The notes: a model not told the origin generated them from the sequence alone. A DNA stretch of 64,000 bases from Flavobacterium sp. 1 (GCF_002797935.1 NZ_PGER01000001.1:4774001-4838000); one strand, 5' to 3'; shown: positions 36,464 to 43,973, counted from the first letter of the stretch. Made by a program: numbers and translations.

Positions 36464-37281
36464 TTTGCAAATAGCGTATCGAGTGGACTAAAAATGCGTT
36501 GGCTCTCGAGTTGGGCAATATGCAAATACTCTAGCGTAGTTTCTATGTTTTGGTGACCCAAAAGATCTTTGAGCGTCATAATATCCATTCCATCTTCGAG
36601 CAGATGAGTGGCATAACTGTGCCGAAGCGTGTGGGTGTGAACTTCTTTTTTTATACCTACTGCTTTGGCTACTTGCCTGACCGCCCACTGAACCCCACGT
36701 TGGGAATAACGATTGTCAAAATCTCCGCCTGCTCCATTGACCAAAGGCTGACCGTTGAAAAGATAATCTTGAGGTTTTTCGGCTTCTATATATTTCTTTA
36801 AACCCCTTATTAAGTGTTCCGATAAAGGAACGTAGCGGTCTTTTTTACCTTTTCCCTGCACCACTTTGAGCTGTTTTCTATCTAAATCCAAATCCTGTAA
36901 ACGAACAGAGCGGGCTTCCATACAGCGGAGCCCGCAACCATACAGCAGGCCAATTAGAATTTTATGCTTGAGCAGTTTAGCGCCTTGGAGCATTGCCCAA
37001 ACTTCTTCTTTGCTCAAAACAACAGGGAGTTTTTTCTCGTATTTTATTGAGGGCAAACACAGGAATTCATACGGCAATCCTTCGGATTTCAGTAAAAAAC
37101 GAAGCCCGTAAACACAGTGTTTAAAATACGTTTGCGAAGGAGTTTTGGACTTTTTTTGTTGGTAAAACAAGTAGTCCTGCACTTGCTCGGGATCAAGCTG
37201 GGTGGGAATTTTGCCAAAATAAAGCGAAATCGCCGCCACATGGCGGGAATAGTTGTTAAATGTACTCTGGCTTCGACCCAA
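36442..37281 (-). CDS. Tyrosine recombinase of the IS91-type element
   Basis: 279 residues. A core-binding domain (1-95) is followed by the catalytic domain with GCGLRCMEAR (Arg), GKGKKDR (Lys), HTLRHSYATHLLEDG (H-x-x-R), GHQNIETT and LEYLHIA (Tyr). It overlaps the transposase start by 22 nt, the usual pairing in Bacteroidetes IS91-like elements. Distinct from the array recombinase at 32253 (no extra N-terminal domain) and intact, so it is a possible alternative source of recombinase activity. Confidence 0.85.
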   Translation of the reverse strand: MGRSQSTFNNYSRHVAAISLYFGKIPTQLDPEQVQDYLFYQQKKSKTPSQTYFKHCVYGLRFLLKSEGLPYEFLCLPSIKYEKKLPVVLSKEEVWAMLQGAKLLKHKILIGLLYGCGLRCMEARSVRLQDLDLDRKQLKVVQGKGKKDRYVPLSEHLIRGLKKYIEAEKPQDYLFNGQPLVNGAGGDFDNRYSQRGVQWAVRQVAKAVGIKKEVHTHTLRHSYATHLLEDGMDIMTLKDLLGHQNIETTLEYLHIAQLESQRIFSPLDTLFAKCSRSLK

Positions 37282-37462
37282 GACCGAAACTGTACGCTCA
37301 AATCGAGCTAGTAATTCTTCAAAATCTGGAACTTTCCGTTTGGCTTGATTCAGGATTTTGTTTTCTCTTAAATCTTCTGGATGCTTTTTTTTGTTACCAT
37401 TATTTACGATTTTTATTTATCTTAGTAAGGTACTAAATCATGTTGGTGCTACCGAAGGTTTA

Positions 37463-37595
37463 GTTCAACAGGTACTACAACGGATTTAGGCAATTGGCAT
37501 AATGGAAAGTTGGTTTTGTGTTTGGGATGATTTGGCAAATCCGAAAATAGGGCTTAATTTAGTCCCAAACCCGCTGTAGTGCCAAGACGTTATAA
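37463..37595 (+). other. attC4 (main family)
   Basis: 133 bp from GTTCAAC to GTTATAA. Same arms as attC2 (ACTACAACGGATTTAGG...CCCAAACCCGCTGTAGT). It belongs to the cassette that received the IS91-type element. Confidence 0.8.
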
Positions 37596-37634
37596 GCAAG
37601 TTTAAATCACATTAAATAAACAAAAATAAATTAA

Positions 37635-38030
37635 ATGAGAACTTTTATAATTGCATTGGTTTTATGCATTTCAACAAATTTCAGTTTCGCCCAAACTCAA
37701 TTAGAAATGAATACCGAAGCGGGAAATAGCTTTCTAAAAGCAGATAAAGAATTGAATTCTATATATGCTAAGATTTTAAAAGAATATAAATCTGATACTG
37801 CTTTTATAAAAAATTTAAAAACCGCCCAAAATATTTGGATAAAATTTCGTGATGCTGAAATGATGATGAAATATCCTGATAGAGAACCTGGTTATTATGG
37901 AAGCATTCAACATGTATGTTGGTATAACTACCTAGAAGAATTAACAAAAAAAAGAACTAAAGAACTAAAAATTTGGCTCACAGGAATTGAAGAAGGTGAT
38001 AGTTGTTCTGGCTCAGTGAAAACGAAATAA
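37635..38030 (+). CDS. Cassette 5: LprI-like (DUF1311) secreted protein
   Basis: 131 residues with a signal peptide ending FSFAQ. The mature part matches the short LprI/DUF1311 pattern: a helix with KADKELNSIYAKILKEY, then AQNIWIKFRDAE, and Cys residues in QHVCWYN and GDSCSG. Members have been linked to lysozyme inhibition, not proven here. It is flanked by TTATAAGCAAG and CTGCTTATAA. Confidence 0.75.
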   Translation: MRTFIIALVLCISTNFSFAQTQLEMNTEAGNSFLKADKELNSIYAKILKEYKSDTAFIKNLKTAQNIWIKFRDAEMMMKYPDREPGYYGSIQHVCWYNYLEELTKKRTKELKIWLTGIEEGDSCSGSVKTK

Positions 38031-38310
38031 AAACCTGCTTATAACAGGTACAACGGATTTAGGCATTAGGCTTAATGGAGAGTTGGTTTTGTATTTGGGA
38101 TGGGATGATTTGGCAAATCCGAAGAATGGGTATTATTTAATCCCAAACCCGCTGATTACTATGGTATTACCAAATAAAAATTCGTAAAAAAGCCATCTGT
38201 TTTTTGCGAATAATTAATAACTTTGGTTTAGGAAAAACAAAAAAGTCTTGCGAAGGGGAAGAGCATTTTTTTCTCTTTCCTTTCAAAAGAAATTTTATTT
38301 AATGTTTTTT

Positions 38311-39312
38311 TTACGCTACTTGTCTTTTTTCAAACATTTTGTTTTCTCTTATGCATGCACATACTCTATGTACAAGTTTGTTCCTAACATTGTTTATGAT
38401 AAGCATCTTGTTTTTACCTTCTTCCACCTTTCGATTAAAATAATTTTTTAATTCAGGATCACTGGTAATTGCTGACAAGGCACACATATGAAGCTGTTTT
38501 TTTAATTTTTTGTTAGCCACATAATGGACTTTTGGTTTTGAGCGAATACTTTTCCCCGAGGTATGTTCAAAAGGTACAACACCTGCATAACAAGCCAGTT
38601 GGCGAGGAGTTCTATACATTGTAAATTCGTTTGTAAAACAAATCAAAAACAAAGCCGTTACTTTTCCGATGCCAATAACAGATGTGACAAGAGTGAAAAT
38701 TCTAGAAATATTTTCATCGTCATTTATTGTTTTGTCCAATTGTTTTTCAATGTTTTTTAGATCCAAATCAATTCCCTTGATGGTGCTTTTCTGTAGTTTT
38801 TCAGAAAGTCTGGCTACTTCCAAATCAAAGGCTTTGAGTTCTTTTACATTTCGCAACAAAGAAGCTTTTGTTGCAACTAATTTTTCCCGCAGGGACAAAA
38901 GATTTCTCATTTTGTTGATTTCCATTCTCGGAGCATTAAAAATAACTGCTTCCTCCACATTTTTCATGGCATAAAAAGCAATTCTTTGGGCATCAACTTT
39001 GTCGTTTTTGCCTCTTTGAACCCCAATGCTGCGAATAATTTTCAGTGACATTTCGACCCAAAGTGAGAACTTTTCAATCATTAGACATTTGATTATTAAC
39101 TTGCCGTACATTCCTGTGTGTTCTAAACAAACAAGCGTGTTTTCAAACGTGGAACCTTGTTCCTTGAGCCATTTGCAAAGGGACTTGATTCCTTTGTAAT
39201 CATTTACAAACTGGCTGTGAATTGATTTTTCTTTATTTCTATCCAAAATTACTACGGCATCAAAATATTCTTTTGACACATCAACACCTAAAAAATGTTT
39301 AAATTTGCTCAT
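38311..39312 (-). CDS. IS110-family transposase (DEDD-type recombinase)
   Basis: 333 residues. The N-terminal RuvC-like DEDD domain has FLGVDVSKEYFDAVV and DKVDAQRIAFYA, then a coiled middle (about 130-200). The C-terminal Tnp domain has SVIGIGKVTALFLI and PRQLACYAGVVPFEHTSGKS, whose Ser region supplies the recombination nucleophile in this family. Full length and apparently intact. Confidence 0.95.
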   Translation of the reverse strand: MSKFKHFLGVDVSKEYFDAVVILDRNKEKSIHSQFVNDYKGIKSLCKWLKEQGSTFENTLVCLEHTGMYGKLIIKCLMIEKFSLWVEMSLKIIRSIGVQRGKNDKVDAQRIAFYAMKNVEEAVIFNAPRMEINKMRNLLSLREKLVATKASLLRNVKELKAFDLEVARLSEKLQKSTIKGIDLDLKNIEKQLDKTINDDENISRIFTLVTSVIGIGKVTALFLICFTNEFTMYRTPRQLACYAGVVPFEHTSGKSIRSKPKVHYVANKKLKKQLHMCALSAITSDPELKNYFNRKVEEGKNKMLIINNVRNKLVHRVCACIRENKMFEKRQVA

Positions 39313-39339
39313 AAGAAAAGATTTTAAGGATTAGCAACC

Positions 39340-39490
39340 AAATTATTGAACACACTCGTAACCTTGATAATAGGCCTTAAAACCTGAATTACTATTTGAT
39401 GCTTGTTCAATATAAACTGACAAAGTCCTAATCAGCGGATAAGTCTAAAAACTTTGTAGTACCAATGGTGTACTTTGTCAGTTTGGCTGT
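39340..39490 (-). ncRNA. Putative IS110 bridge RNA (target loop then donor loop)
   Basis: Read on the - strand: stem 1 (ACTTTGTCAGTT 39473-39484 with AACTGACAAAGT 39414-39425) encloses a loop containing the complements of GTAGTACCA and CAGCGG, i.e. both halves of the attC target CCGCTG/GTAGTACCA. Stem 2 (TTGAACA 39346-39352 with TGTTCAA 39404-39410) encloses ATTACTAT, identical to the element's own end at 38155-38162. The order target loop then donor loop, upstream of the transposase, matches known IS110 bridge RNAs. Confidence 0.72.
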
Positions 39491-39544
39491 TAATTTAAAT
39501 TTACGAATAATTTATTATGCAAATCTAAAGGTAGTAACAGAACG

Positions 39545-39657
39545 TCAGGCTGTGAAAAAACTACTTCAAATTTAGAAAGTATTCGGAGGGCTACCAAAGA
39601 AAAATCTCAAATATGAGATTCTCAGGAGGCTAATTTTAGTTTTTTCACAGACTGACG
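39545..39657 (+). repeat. 113-bp gene-less hairpin unit, copy a
   Basis: Starts TCAGGCTGTGAAAAAAC and ends GTTTTTTCACAGACTGACG; the ends pair over about 23 nt with one mismatch. It sits exactly between the end of attC5 and the core of cassette 6. An inner CTCAAATATGAG palindrome is present. Confidence 0.85.
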
Positions 39658-39702
39658 TTGGCAGAAACCCTAAAAGAGACGTAACTAAAGAAAATAAGAA
39701 AA

Positions 39703-40320
39703 ATGGAAGAAAATAGAAAAAATCATTGGGAAACAGTTTACGAAACTAAAAATCCGAACGAAGTAAGTTGGACGCAAGAAATTCCGAAAACTTCATTAGA
39801 TTTTATAAAATCTTTCGACTTAACGAAAAACTCTAAAATCATTGATATTGGTGGCGGAGATAGTAAACTCGTAGATTTTCTAATCGAAGAAGGTTTTGAA
39901 AATATAACTGTTTTGGATATTTCTGCAAAAGCAATTGAGAAAGCGAAAGAAAGATTAGGAACAAACGCTGAAAAAGTAAATTGGATTGTAAGCGATATAA
40001 CAGAATTTGAACCAAATGAAACTTTTGAAGTTTGGCACGACAGAGCAACATTTCATTTCTTGACGAGTGAAGAGCAAATTCAAAAATATATGGAAACTGC
40101 AAGAAAATCAGTTTCAGGATATTTAACAGTTGGAACCTTTTCTGAAAACGGTCCGAAAAAATGTAGCGGTTTAGACATAAAACAATATAGCGAAGAAACA
40201 TTAACCGCCGAAATGGAGAATGGATTTGAAAAAATAAAATGTGTAACCGAAGACCATACAACTCCTTTTGAAACAAAGCAGAATTTTATTTTTTGTAGTT
40301 TTAAACGACAACTAAACTAA
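39703..40320 (+). CDS. Cassette 6: class I SAM-dependent methyltransferase
   Basis: 205 residues. The Rossmann motif I KIIDIGGGDSKLVDFL (about 45-60), acidic motif II NITVLDISAKAIEKAKERL and WIVSDITEFEP are clear. WHDRATFHFLTSEEQ and GYLTVGTFSENGPKKCSGLD are typical of a small-molecule or resistance-type methyltransferase subgroup. Substrate unknown. Flanked by GTTGGCAGA and TCTGCCAAC. Confidence 0.9.
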   Translation: MEENRKNHWETVYETKNPNEVSWTQEIPKTSLDFIKSFDLTKNSKIIDIGGGDSKLVDFLIEEGFENITVLDISAKAIEKAKERLGTNAEKVNWIVSDITEFEPNETFEVWHDRATFHFLTSEEQIQKYMETARKSVSGYLTVGTFSENGPKKCSGLDIKQYSEETLTAEMENGFEKIKCVTEDHTTPFETKQNFIFCSFKRQLN

Positions 40321-40334
40321 CCAAAAGGGCTATC

Positions 40335-40461
40335 TGCCAACACACGCTACAAGCAATTGGGGTTTTAGGCTTAATTTGAAAACGGTTTTGTACTTGGAAA
40401 ATTAGTCATTATCCGAAGATTTAGGCTTCCTTAATCCCCAACTGCTTGTAGCGCGAGAACG
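40335..40461 (+). other. attC6 (third type)
   Basis: Arms CGCTACAAGCAATTGGGG and CCCCAACTGCTTGTAGCG pair over 18 positions with a single A-C mismatch on this strand (T-G wobble on the other). Unrelated in sequence to attC1 and the main family. Confidence 0.8.
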
Positions 40462-40574
40462 TCAGGCTGTGAAAAAACCTCCTCAAATTTAGAAAGTATT
40501 CGGAGGGCTACCAAAGAAAAAACTCAAATATGAGATTCTCAGGAGGCTGATTTTAGTTTTTTCACAGACTGACG
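40462..40574 (+). repeat. 113-bp hairpin unit, copy b
   Basis: Same length, orientation and ends as copy a. It sits between attC6 and the core of cassette 7, so it is not restricted to one attC type. Confidence 0.85.
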
Positions 40575-40607
40575 TTACCAGCAATTTTAAAAAACCGAAA
40601 ACTAACA

Positions 40608-41282
40608 ATGAAAAAACAATTTGAATTTACTACTGAAACCATTTTCCCAATTATAGTTATTTTGCTTAGCTTAATTAATATATCTAATCGAACAGAAAAT
40701 ATTTTTTCTTTATCTATCTTGGTCTCGTTAATTGGAATAATTGGAACAGTTTTATATTTCTTTAAAAATCCATTTTCAACCAAACTAATCTACATTTGGA
40801 TTATTGCTCAAGTAATAATTATTGTACCCTTTTTAGACCTTAGTCAAGGTTTTAGTTTTAAATTCGGCTTTAGTTTTGCAACTTCAGATGAAGTTGTAGG
40901 TGTGAATTTTAATTTATTAGCTATATTGTTATTAGGTTTTATAAAAATACTTGAAGCTTCAAATCTTGTTGGAAAAAAAGTGACACTTAAAGAATTTCGT
41001 CAAAGTAATCTTGGTGATATTTTTCCAATAAATGGAATTATAACTAAACGAATTAATCTGAATAATGAGAAAGATTGGCTTTTGGTAGAATTGGAAAAAC
41101 CATTTATTTACAATGGTCATAATATTAATCAGTCACTAATCAAAAGAAAAGAAGACAAAGCAATTAAGCTAAAAGAAAAGAACCAAATAATATTCTTTAG
41201 ACTTGTTTATAACGAGAAAGATCTAGAAAACACACTTGACAAATCTAAATTCCCTTTTATAGATTGGGTTTTATGCGAATAA
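40608..41282 (+). CDS. Cassette 7: membrane protein, unknown
   Basis: 224 residues. Four hydrophobic segments in the first 120 residues (about 12-25, 33-50, 62-77 and 98-113), then a soluble part with GIITKRINLNNEKDWLLVEL and a C-terminal IDWVLCE. No family recognised. Flanked by GTTACCAGC and GCTGGTAAC. Confidence 0.7.
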   Translation: MKKQFEFTTETIFPIIVILLSLINISNRTENIFSLSILVSLIGIIGTVLYFFKNPFSTKLIYIWIIAQVIIIVPFLDLSQGFSFKFGFSFATSDEVVGVNFNLLAILLLGFIKILEASNLVGKKVTLKEFRQSNLGDIFPINGIITKRINLNNEKDWLLVELEKPFIYNGHNINQSLIKRKEDKAIKLKEKNQIIFFRLVYNEKDLENTLDKSKFPFIDWVLCE

Positions 41283-41291
41283 AAAAACTGC

Positions 41292-41415
41292 TGGTAACAG
41301 CTACAACGGATTTGGGCAATTGGCTTAATGGAAAGTTGGTTTTGTATTTGGGATGATTTGGCAAATCCGAAAATAGAGCTTAATTTAGTCCCAAACCCGC
41401 CGTAGTACCAAGACG
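41292..41415 (+). other. attC7 (main family)
   Basis: Complete copy, CTACAACGGATTTGGG...CCCAAACCCGCCGTAG, ending CGTAGTACCAAGACG at the crossover. Its right end contains the 10 bases GTAGTACCAA read by the IS110 target loop. Confidence 0.8.
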
Positions 41416-41528
41416 TCAGGCTGTGAAAAAACCTCTTCAAATTTAGAAAGTATTCGGAGGGCTACCAAAGAAAAAACTCAAATATGAGATTCTCAGGAGG
41501 CAGATTTTAGTTTTTTCACAGACTGACG
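41416..41528 (+). repeat. 113-bp hairpin unit, copy c
   Basis: Directly followed by copy d with no spacer, a tandem pair joined at G/TC. Confidence 0.85.
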
Positions 41529-41641
41529 TCAGGCTGTGAAAAAACCTCCTCAAATTTAGAAAGTATTCGGAGGGCTACCAAAGAAAAAACTCAGATATGA
41601 GATTCTCAAGAGGTAGATTTTAGTTTTTTCACAGACTGACG
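41529..41641 (+). repeat. 113-bp hairpin unit, copy d
   Basis: Tandem with copy c; a few substitutions. Ends at the core of cassette 8 (GTTATGTG). Confidence 0.85.
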
Positions 41642-41748
41642 TTATGTGATAGCTATGAGAAAATCAGACGTAAATACAACATATAAAAGGTTTTAGATTT
41701 AAAATTTGGCTAAAAAAAAGTAGAAAACTGAAAGTTAAAATATATTTT

Positions 41749-42285
41749 ATGAATCTGTTTAGAAATAACATAGAAACACATTTTAAAAAAATTTCAATTA
41801 ATGGAAGAATGGCTTTTGGTATTAAATGTTTAGAAGAATATTTGACTGAGAATAAAATAAAAAATATTTGGACAGAAAGATTAATAAATACTTTATGGGA
41901 ATTCACATCAAGCCAAAATCTTCCTGAATGGGATACAAAAATTTCAGATTTAACACCTGAAGGTATTTTAGATAATCACCCGAAAAACATTGCTAAAAAT
42001 TATAAATCTCTAAGTGAATCCGAATTTAAAAGTCTAAAAGATTTTTATTTGAAAGTTGACGATAAACTAATTTTTTTAATAAACTTAGTGATTGACATTG
42101 GCACAACTGATTTATATGGAACAACAGGAAAGCATAGTTCAAATACATTAAAGTCAACGATGGAAGTTTATAAATTTGCTAAAAAAGAACTCCATGAATT
42201 ACCAGATTTGAATAAATTTAATTTTACAAAGTTTTCCGAAAGTAACGGTTGGGGAAACCGAGTTAATAAGGAATTATTCAAATAA
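41749..42285 (+). CDS. Cassette 8: soluble protein, unknown
   Basis: 178 residues, no signal peptide or membrane segment. Mostly helical by eye, with aromatic/charged stretches (NIWTERLINTLWEFTSSQNL, DKLIFLINLVIDIGTTDLYG). No family recognised; its size and character are like small immunity-type proteins, which is only a guess. Flanked by GTTATGTGA and TCACATAAC. Confidence 0.65.
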   Translation: MNLFRNNIETHFKKISINGRMAFGIKCLEEYLTENKIKNIWTERLINTLWEFTSSQNLPEWDTKISDLTPEGILDNHPKNIAKNYKSLSESEFKSLKDFYLKVDDKLIFLINLVIDIGTTDLYGTTGKHSSNTLKSTMEVYKFAKKELHELPDLNKFNFTKFSESNGWGNRVNKELFK

Positions 42286-42386
42286 AAAACTCATTTCAAC
42301 AAATTGAATTAGAAAAGCAGAAACTTAAAAATTGTATTTGGAAAATGAAATGGAATTTAACGGAAATAAATACGTAAATAGCCGTC

Positions 42387-42515
42387 ACATAACAGGTACT
42401 ACTACAGCGGATTTTGGCAATAGGCTTAATGGAAAATTGAGTTTGTATTTGGCATGATTTGGCAGATCCGAATAATGGGCTTAATTTAGTCCCAAACCCG
42501 CTGAGTACCAGAACG
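42387..42515 (+). other. attC8 (main family, diverged)
   Basis: Starts ACATAAC; arms TACAGCGGATTTTGG...CCCAAACCCGCTGAGTA. More substitutions than attC2, 4 and 7. Confidence 0.75.
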
Positions 42516-42629
42516 TCAGGCTGTGAAAAAACCTCTTCAAATTTAGAAAGTATTCTGAGGGCTACCAAAGAAAAATACTCAAATATGAGATTCTCAGGAG
42601 GCAGATTTTAGTTTTTTCACAGACTGACG
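42516..42629 (+). repeat. 113-bp hairpin unit, copy e (114 bp)
   Basis: One inserted base relative to the other copies. Between attC8 and the core of cassette 9 (GTTATGCC). Confidence 0.85.
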
Positions 42630-42657
42630 TTATGCCTCATGCTAAAAAAACCGACAG

Positions 42658-42840
42658 ATGAGCGAAAGAAAAAATCGTAAACTAAACAAAGAAATAAAAG
42701 TTGAAGAGGTTGAATTTGATAGCGATGAAAATTTTGCTTTTATTGTGGGATACACTTCTGGTGGCGCATCCTATGGCATGACACACGAAGAGATGAATGA
42801 AATTGAAAAAGAAAACAACGAAACTAACGATATAATATAA
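42658..42840 (+). CDS. Cassette 9, first gene: small acidic protein
   Basis: 60 residues with many Glu and Asp (EEVEFDSDENFAFIVGYTSG; GMTHEEMNEIEKENNE). No family recognised. It lies 10 nt before the next gene in the same cassette; a two-gene cassette could be a toxin-antitoxin pair, but nothing in the sequence proves it. Confidence 0.5.
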   Translation: MSERKNRKLNKEIKVEEVEFDSDENFAFIVGYTSGGASYGMTHEEMNEIEKENNETNDII

Positions 42841-42850
42841 AAGAAAACAA

Positions 42851-43231
42851 ATGTCATCTGGAGAAGCACATACAATTTGGTTTCCTGAATTAAAGCAGCT
42901 TTTGCAAGAGAATTGGAAGACTAATTTGACAATTCGAAAACAGTTTAAACTTGTGGCTGACTTAGATAATAAACTGAACCAAATTAGAACTGAAAGAAAT
43001 ATTCAACCCCCAATGATGTGGTGTCCGAAATGCCAAGAAAGACATCGCTCAAAGTTTAGGTCAATTTCTATAACTGCAATGTATTTTGCTTTAAAAAAAT
43101 TTGATAATTGTACCGAAATTGAATTTAAGGAATTAATAAAGAATTGGAAAGTATATTCAGAAGAGAAAAATATTGACATTTACGGAAAAGAAATGGCTAA
43201 AAGCAATTTAACACAAAGTACGAAGGCATAA
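42851..43231 (+). CDS. Cassette 9, second gene: CxxC protein
   Basis: 126 residues with a possible zinc site MMWCPKCQERHRSKF at about 55-70 within a helical protein. No family recognised. Its TAA stop lies inside the end core GGCATAAC. Confidence 0.6.
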   Translation: MSSGEAHTIWFPELKQLLQENWKTNLTIRKQFKLVADLDNKLNQIRTERNIQPPMMWCPKCQERHRSKFRSISITAMYFALKKFDNCTEIEFKELIKNWKVYSEEKNIDIYGKEMAKSNLTQSTKA

Positions 43232-43260
43232 CACTTGCTACATTGCTTTTCACACAATAT
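43225..43260 (+). other. attC9, truncated
   Basis: GGCATAAC complements the start of cassette 9, but no attC hairpin follows; a transposase remnant begins within about 40-70 bp. This is the right end of the array. Confidence 0.55.
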
Positions 43261-43301
43261 TTTTACAAAAAAGAGTTTCTTATAAGGAATTCTTTTGAAT
43301 A

Positions 43302-43577
43302 TTAGTAAGTTAAGAAAGACCTTATTCTCTTTATCAAAAAACCTTTCTCTGGATTTAATCCAACACACCATAAGAAATAAGAAGCGTCGCACTTGTTAAT
43401 AATAAATGCGTTAATTTCACATCCCACATATTTGTTTTCAGATTCCTGTTTCCAGCGATACTTATTTGTCTTTGGAATTCTAGATTTTAATTCATCAGGA
43501 AGGTTGTCAAACAGCCCATTTCTAATATAGTGTTTAACATTAGTATCCCATGAATTACGCTTGATTGAAGAAATCAT
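43302..43577 (-). pseudogene. Remnant of a flavobacterial DDE transposase
   Basis: 91 codons. The start (SWDTNVKHYIRNGLFDNLP, IPKTNKYRWKQE) and a later piece (NKCDASYFLWC) resemble, from memory, parts of one flavobacterial integrase-core transposase that are normally about 100 residues apart. So it is a 5' fragment with an internal deletion; it ends without a catalytic domain. Confidence 0.55.
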
Positions 43578-43712
43578 ATAATATTATTAAGGCTATTTTT
43601 ATAGTAGAAGCAGGTAAAAATAAAACACTTTTGATCAACTTATAATAATTATGATTGAAGATTTTTCGAAGTTTTATTCTGCTTCTTCTAAGACTCTAAA
43701 TCTTTCAGTTTC

Positions 43713-43799
43713 ACTGCCCACGAGTTCCGAGTGAATGGGCAGCAAGATATTGGTTGTTTAACAACCGGACATCTGGCCGATTGCAGGAACGTTGCAATC
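43713..43799 (+). other. Cluster of three hairpins
   Basis: CTGCCCA/TGGGCAG (43713-43742), GGTTGT-TTA-ACAACC (43752-43766) and GATTGCA/TGCAATC (43779-43799). A candidate transfer origin or structured RNA of the decayed element. Confidence 0.4.
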
Positions 43800-43973
43800 T
43801 TCCAGCTTTTTAAAAGTCAGGCACTAATTTATGATGGATAAAAGACATAACTTATCTTAGGTAAATATTAGCTATGATAACAGAGGGATGATTTTATGAA
43901 ATGAATAGGTTGAAACCGCTAAAGCCTAAATCACTTTCCAAAAGAAAAAGGAAAAAAAGAAAGCAGATTCGAA

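Larger units (their letters stand above)
35200..37440 (-). mobile_element. IS91-family element inside cassette 4
   Basis: The element carries a broken Y-transposase and its own tyrosine recombinase, both on the - strand. It separates the start core of cassette 4 (GTTGAAC at 35189) from its end core (GTTCAAC at 37463). Ends are approximate. The IS91 family is known to insert next to GAAC, and GAAC occurs at 35192-35195 and 35197-35200. Confidence 0.75.
38155..39531 (-). mobile_element. IS110-family insertion sequence inserted in an attC
   Basis: About 1377 bp. Left junction follows CCCGCTG (38148-38154); right junction precedes TAGTAACAG (39532). No terminal inverted repeats or target duplication, as expected for the family. 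Short subterminal inverted repeats ATTCGTAAA (38180-38188) and TTTACGAAT (39500-39508) are present. The 219-bp end upstream of the transposase holds the putative bridge RNA. Confidence 0.88.
38039..39544 (+). other. attC5, split by IS110-type element
   Basis: Left part 38039-38154 is a main-family attC up to CCCGCTG. The remaining TAGTAACAGAACG is at 39532-39544, beyond the insertion. Confidence 0.8.
32253..43235 (+). mobile_element. Integron-like cassette array
   Basis: Recombinase, attI-like site, then nine cassettes in one direction. Each cassette starts with a 7-10 nt core whose exact complement appears just after its gene, followed by an attC-like imperfect hairpin that ends at the next core. 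Core pairs: 33398/33801, 33920/34516, 34633/35144, 35189/37469, 37589/38045, 39657/40341, 40574/41298, 41641/42393, 42629/43232. Four attC sites are near-identical; three others share no stem sequence with them. Confidence 0.82.

Noticed and set aside
41207..42568. Short - strand frames across attC7, attC8 and the 113-bp units
   Set aside because: They exist only because the repeats are similar; the reading frame crosses recombination junctions.
32253..43235. CRISPR array
   Set aside because: The repeats are over 110 bp, hairpin-forming, and separated by genes of variable size; no short regular repeat-spacer pattern and no cas genes.
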